Assembly (NCBI GenBank): GCA_013154135.1
Contig: JAADDB010000227.1
Location: forward strand, 1 to 5,675
Direction: 5' to 3'
Length of the DNA stretch: 5,675 nucleotides
From: Chloroflexota bacterium
GTDB lineage: Bacteria; Chloroflexota; Anaerolineae; JAADDB01
A program made the position numbers and the translations under genes. The notes under the pieces were generated by a model. The model worked only from the letters and a program-made list of their open reading frames with translations. It was not told where the DNA came from and ran no database searches. Each line of letters starts with the position of its first letter. Within the stretch, counting starts at the first letter, position 1. Shown piece after piece: positions 5,446 through 5,675 of this stretch.

Positions 5446-5675
5446 CTAGATTTTGCGCAATCAGCAGGCGAAGCACGAAAAAACGCCCTTTTTTAGACAC
5501 TTGCGGAAGGCCATAGCGCCCCTTTTCAAGGCCCAGTACAACCTGGATAGAGTACTTTCACCTGGCGATAGCTTTCATAACCGAGAAATCGCCTATCTGT
5601 CTCGTGGTGATCGCCTATATGGAGTGCTTATCCATGATTAAACCAGGCCGAACTCTTCGAGATGGTGGGGTTCGA
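5446..5675. other. A+T-richer stretch with no recognisable gene
   Basis: Base composition shifts visibly towards A+T compared with the rest of the window. On the plus strand a frame with only a TTG start (5453-5641) encodes 62 residues ending in GDRLYGVLIHD; it has no good ribosome binding site, uses codons unlike its neighbours and matches no family I know. It may be a decayed remnant or noncoding. A plus-strand GGCG/CGCC stem followed by CTTTTTT (about 5467-5494) looks like a weak terminator inside it. ATCGCCTAT occurs twice (5588-5596 and 5610-5618). At the edge, the plus-strand ATG 5634 overlaps the stop of the 62-residue frame and is preceded by GGAG at nine bases. Confidence 0.4.
5638..5675 (-). 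CDS. possible 3' end of a minus-strand gene entering from the right
   Basis: A minus-strand frame entering at the right edge reads EPHHLEEFGLV and stops at TAA (5640-5638). This is a plausible C-terminus and agrees in direction with all secure genes, but 38 bases are too few to prove coding. All three minus frames are open here, and a competing plus-strand start at 5634 covers the same bases. Product unknown. Confidence 0.2.
   Translation of the reverse strand, partial: EPHHLEEFGLV

Noticed and set aside
5600..5675. tRNA gene suggested by GGGGTTCGA at the right edge
   Set aside because: The bases upstream do not form a D-arm or anticodon arm at the needed distances, so the T-loop-like string is taken as chance.

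Overview
The window is GC-rich bacterial DNA in which every well-supported gene lies on the minus strand. Read in the direction of transcription (right to left) there are two transcription units. The first holds one gene, a stand-alone ATP-grasp ligase related to the PGM1 peptide ligase (5250 to 3628). The second holds a nucleoside kinase with a TGS and ThrRS-like N-terminal half (3229 to 1469), then a type II (MOFRL) glycerate 2-kinase (1455 to 100), then the first codons of a fourth gene that leaves the left edge (start at 32), whose N-terminus resembles nucleotidyltransferases. The gene families, the composition and the heptamer-repeat spacers would fit a thermophilic or anaerobic member of the Chloroflexota (Anaerolineae-like). 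That placement is a judgement from memory, not something the sequence proves.

Both units start from look-alike promoters. Each carries the same 13-base block (TTGTCCAAAGTCC on the minus strand), whose first six bases sit where a -35 box should be, 16 or 17 bases before a -10-like hexamer. Just upstream of each promoter is a short array of 7-base repeats with an identical 18-base core. Between the two units (3230 to 3627) the DNA is noncoding. It holds, from high to low coordinate, a possible terminator for the ligase gene, an 11-unit GTC-headed heptamer array, a small hairpin, a 6-unit GAKTAAC heptamer array, the kinase promoter and an 87-base or so leader. The two arrays keep a strict 7-base phase and may be diverged, inverted relatives of each other.

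The kinase and glycerate kinase genes are separated by only 13 bases, and the ribosome binding site of the second overlaps the stop codon of the first, so they are almost certainly co-transcribed and probably translationally coupled. Glycerate 2-kinase feeds 2-phosphoglycerate into lower glycolysis. The nucleoside kinase probably phosphorylates uridine, cytidine or a related compound. No shared pathway is evident from sequence alone. The right-hand 230 bases are visibly richer in A+T than the rest and hold no recognisable gene; the ends of one or two partial frames at the edge cannot be resolved.

The most notable points are the kinase's ThrRS-like domain, in which all four residues matching the ThrRS editing-site metal ligands appear to be replaced; the duplicated promoter-plus-heptamer module; and the orphan PGM1-like ligase with a hairpin-bearing leader and no recognisable partner gene. 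I found no CRISPR array, rRNA, tRNA, intact insertion sequence or clearly novel multi-gene system.
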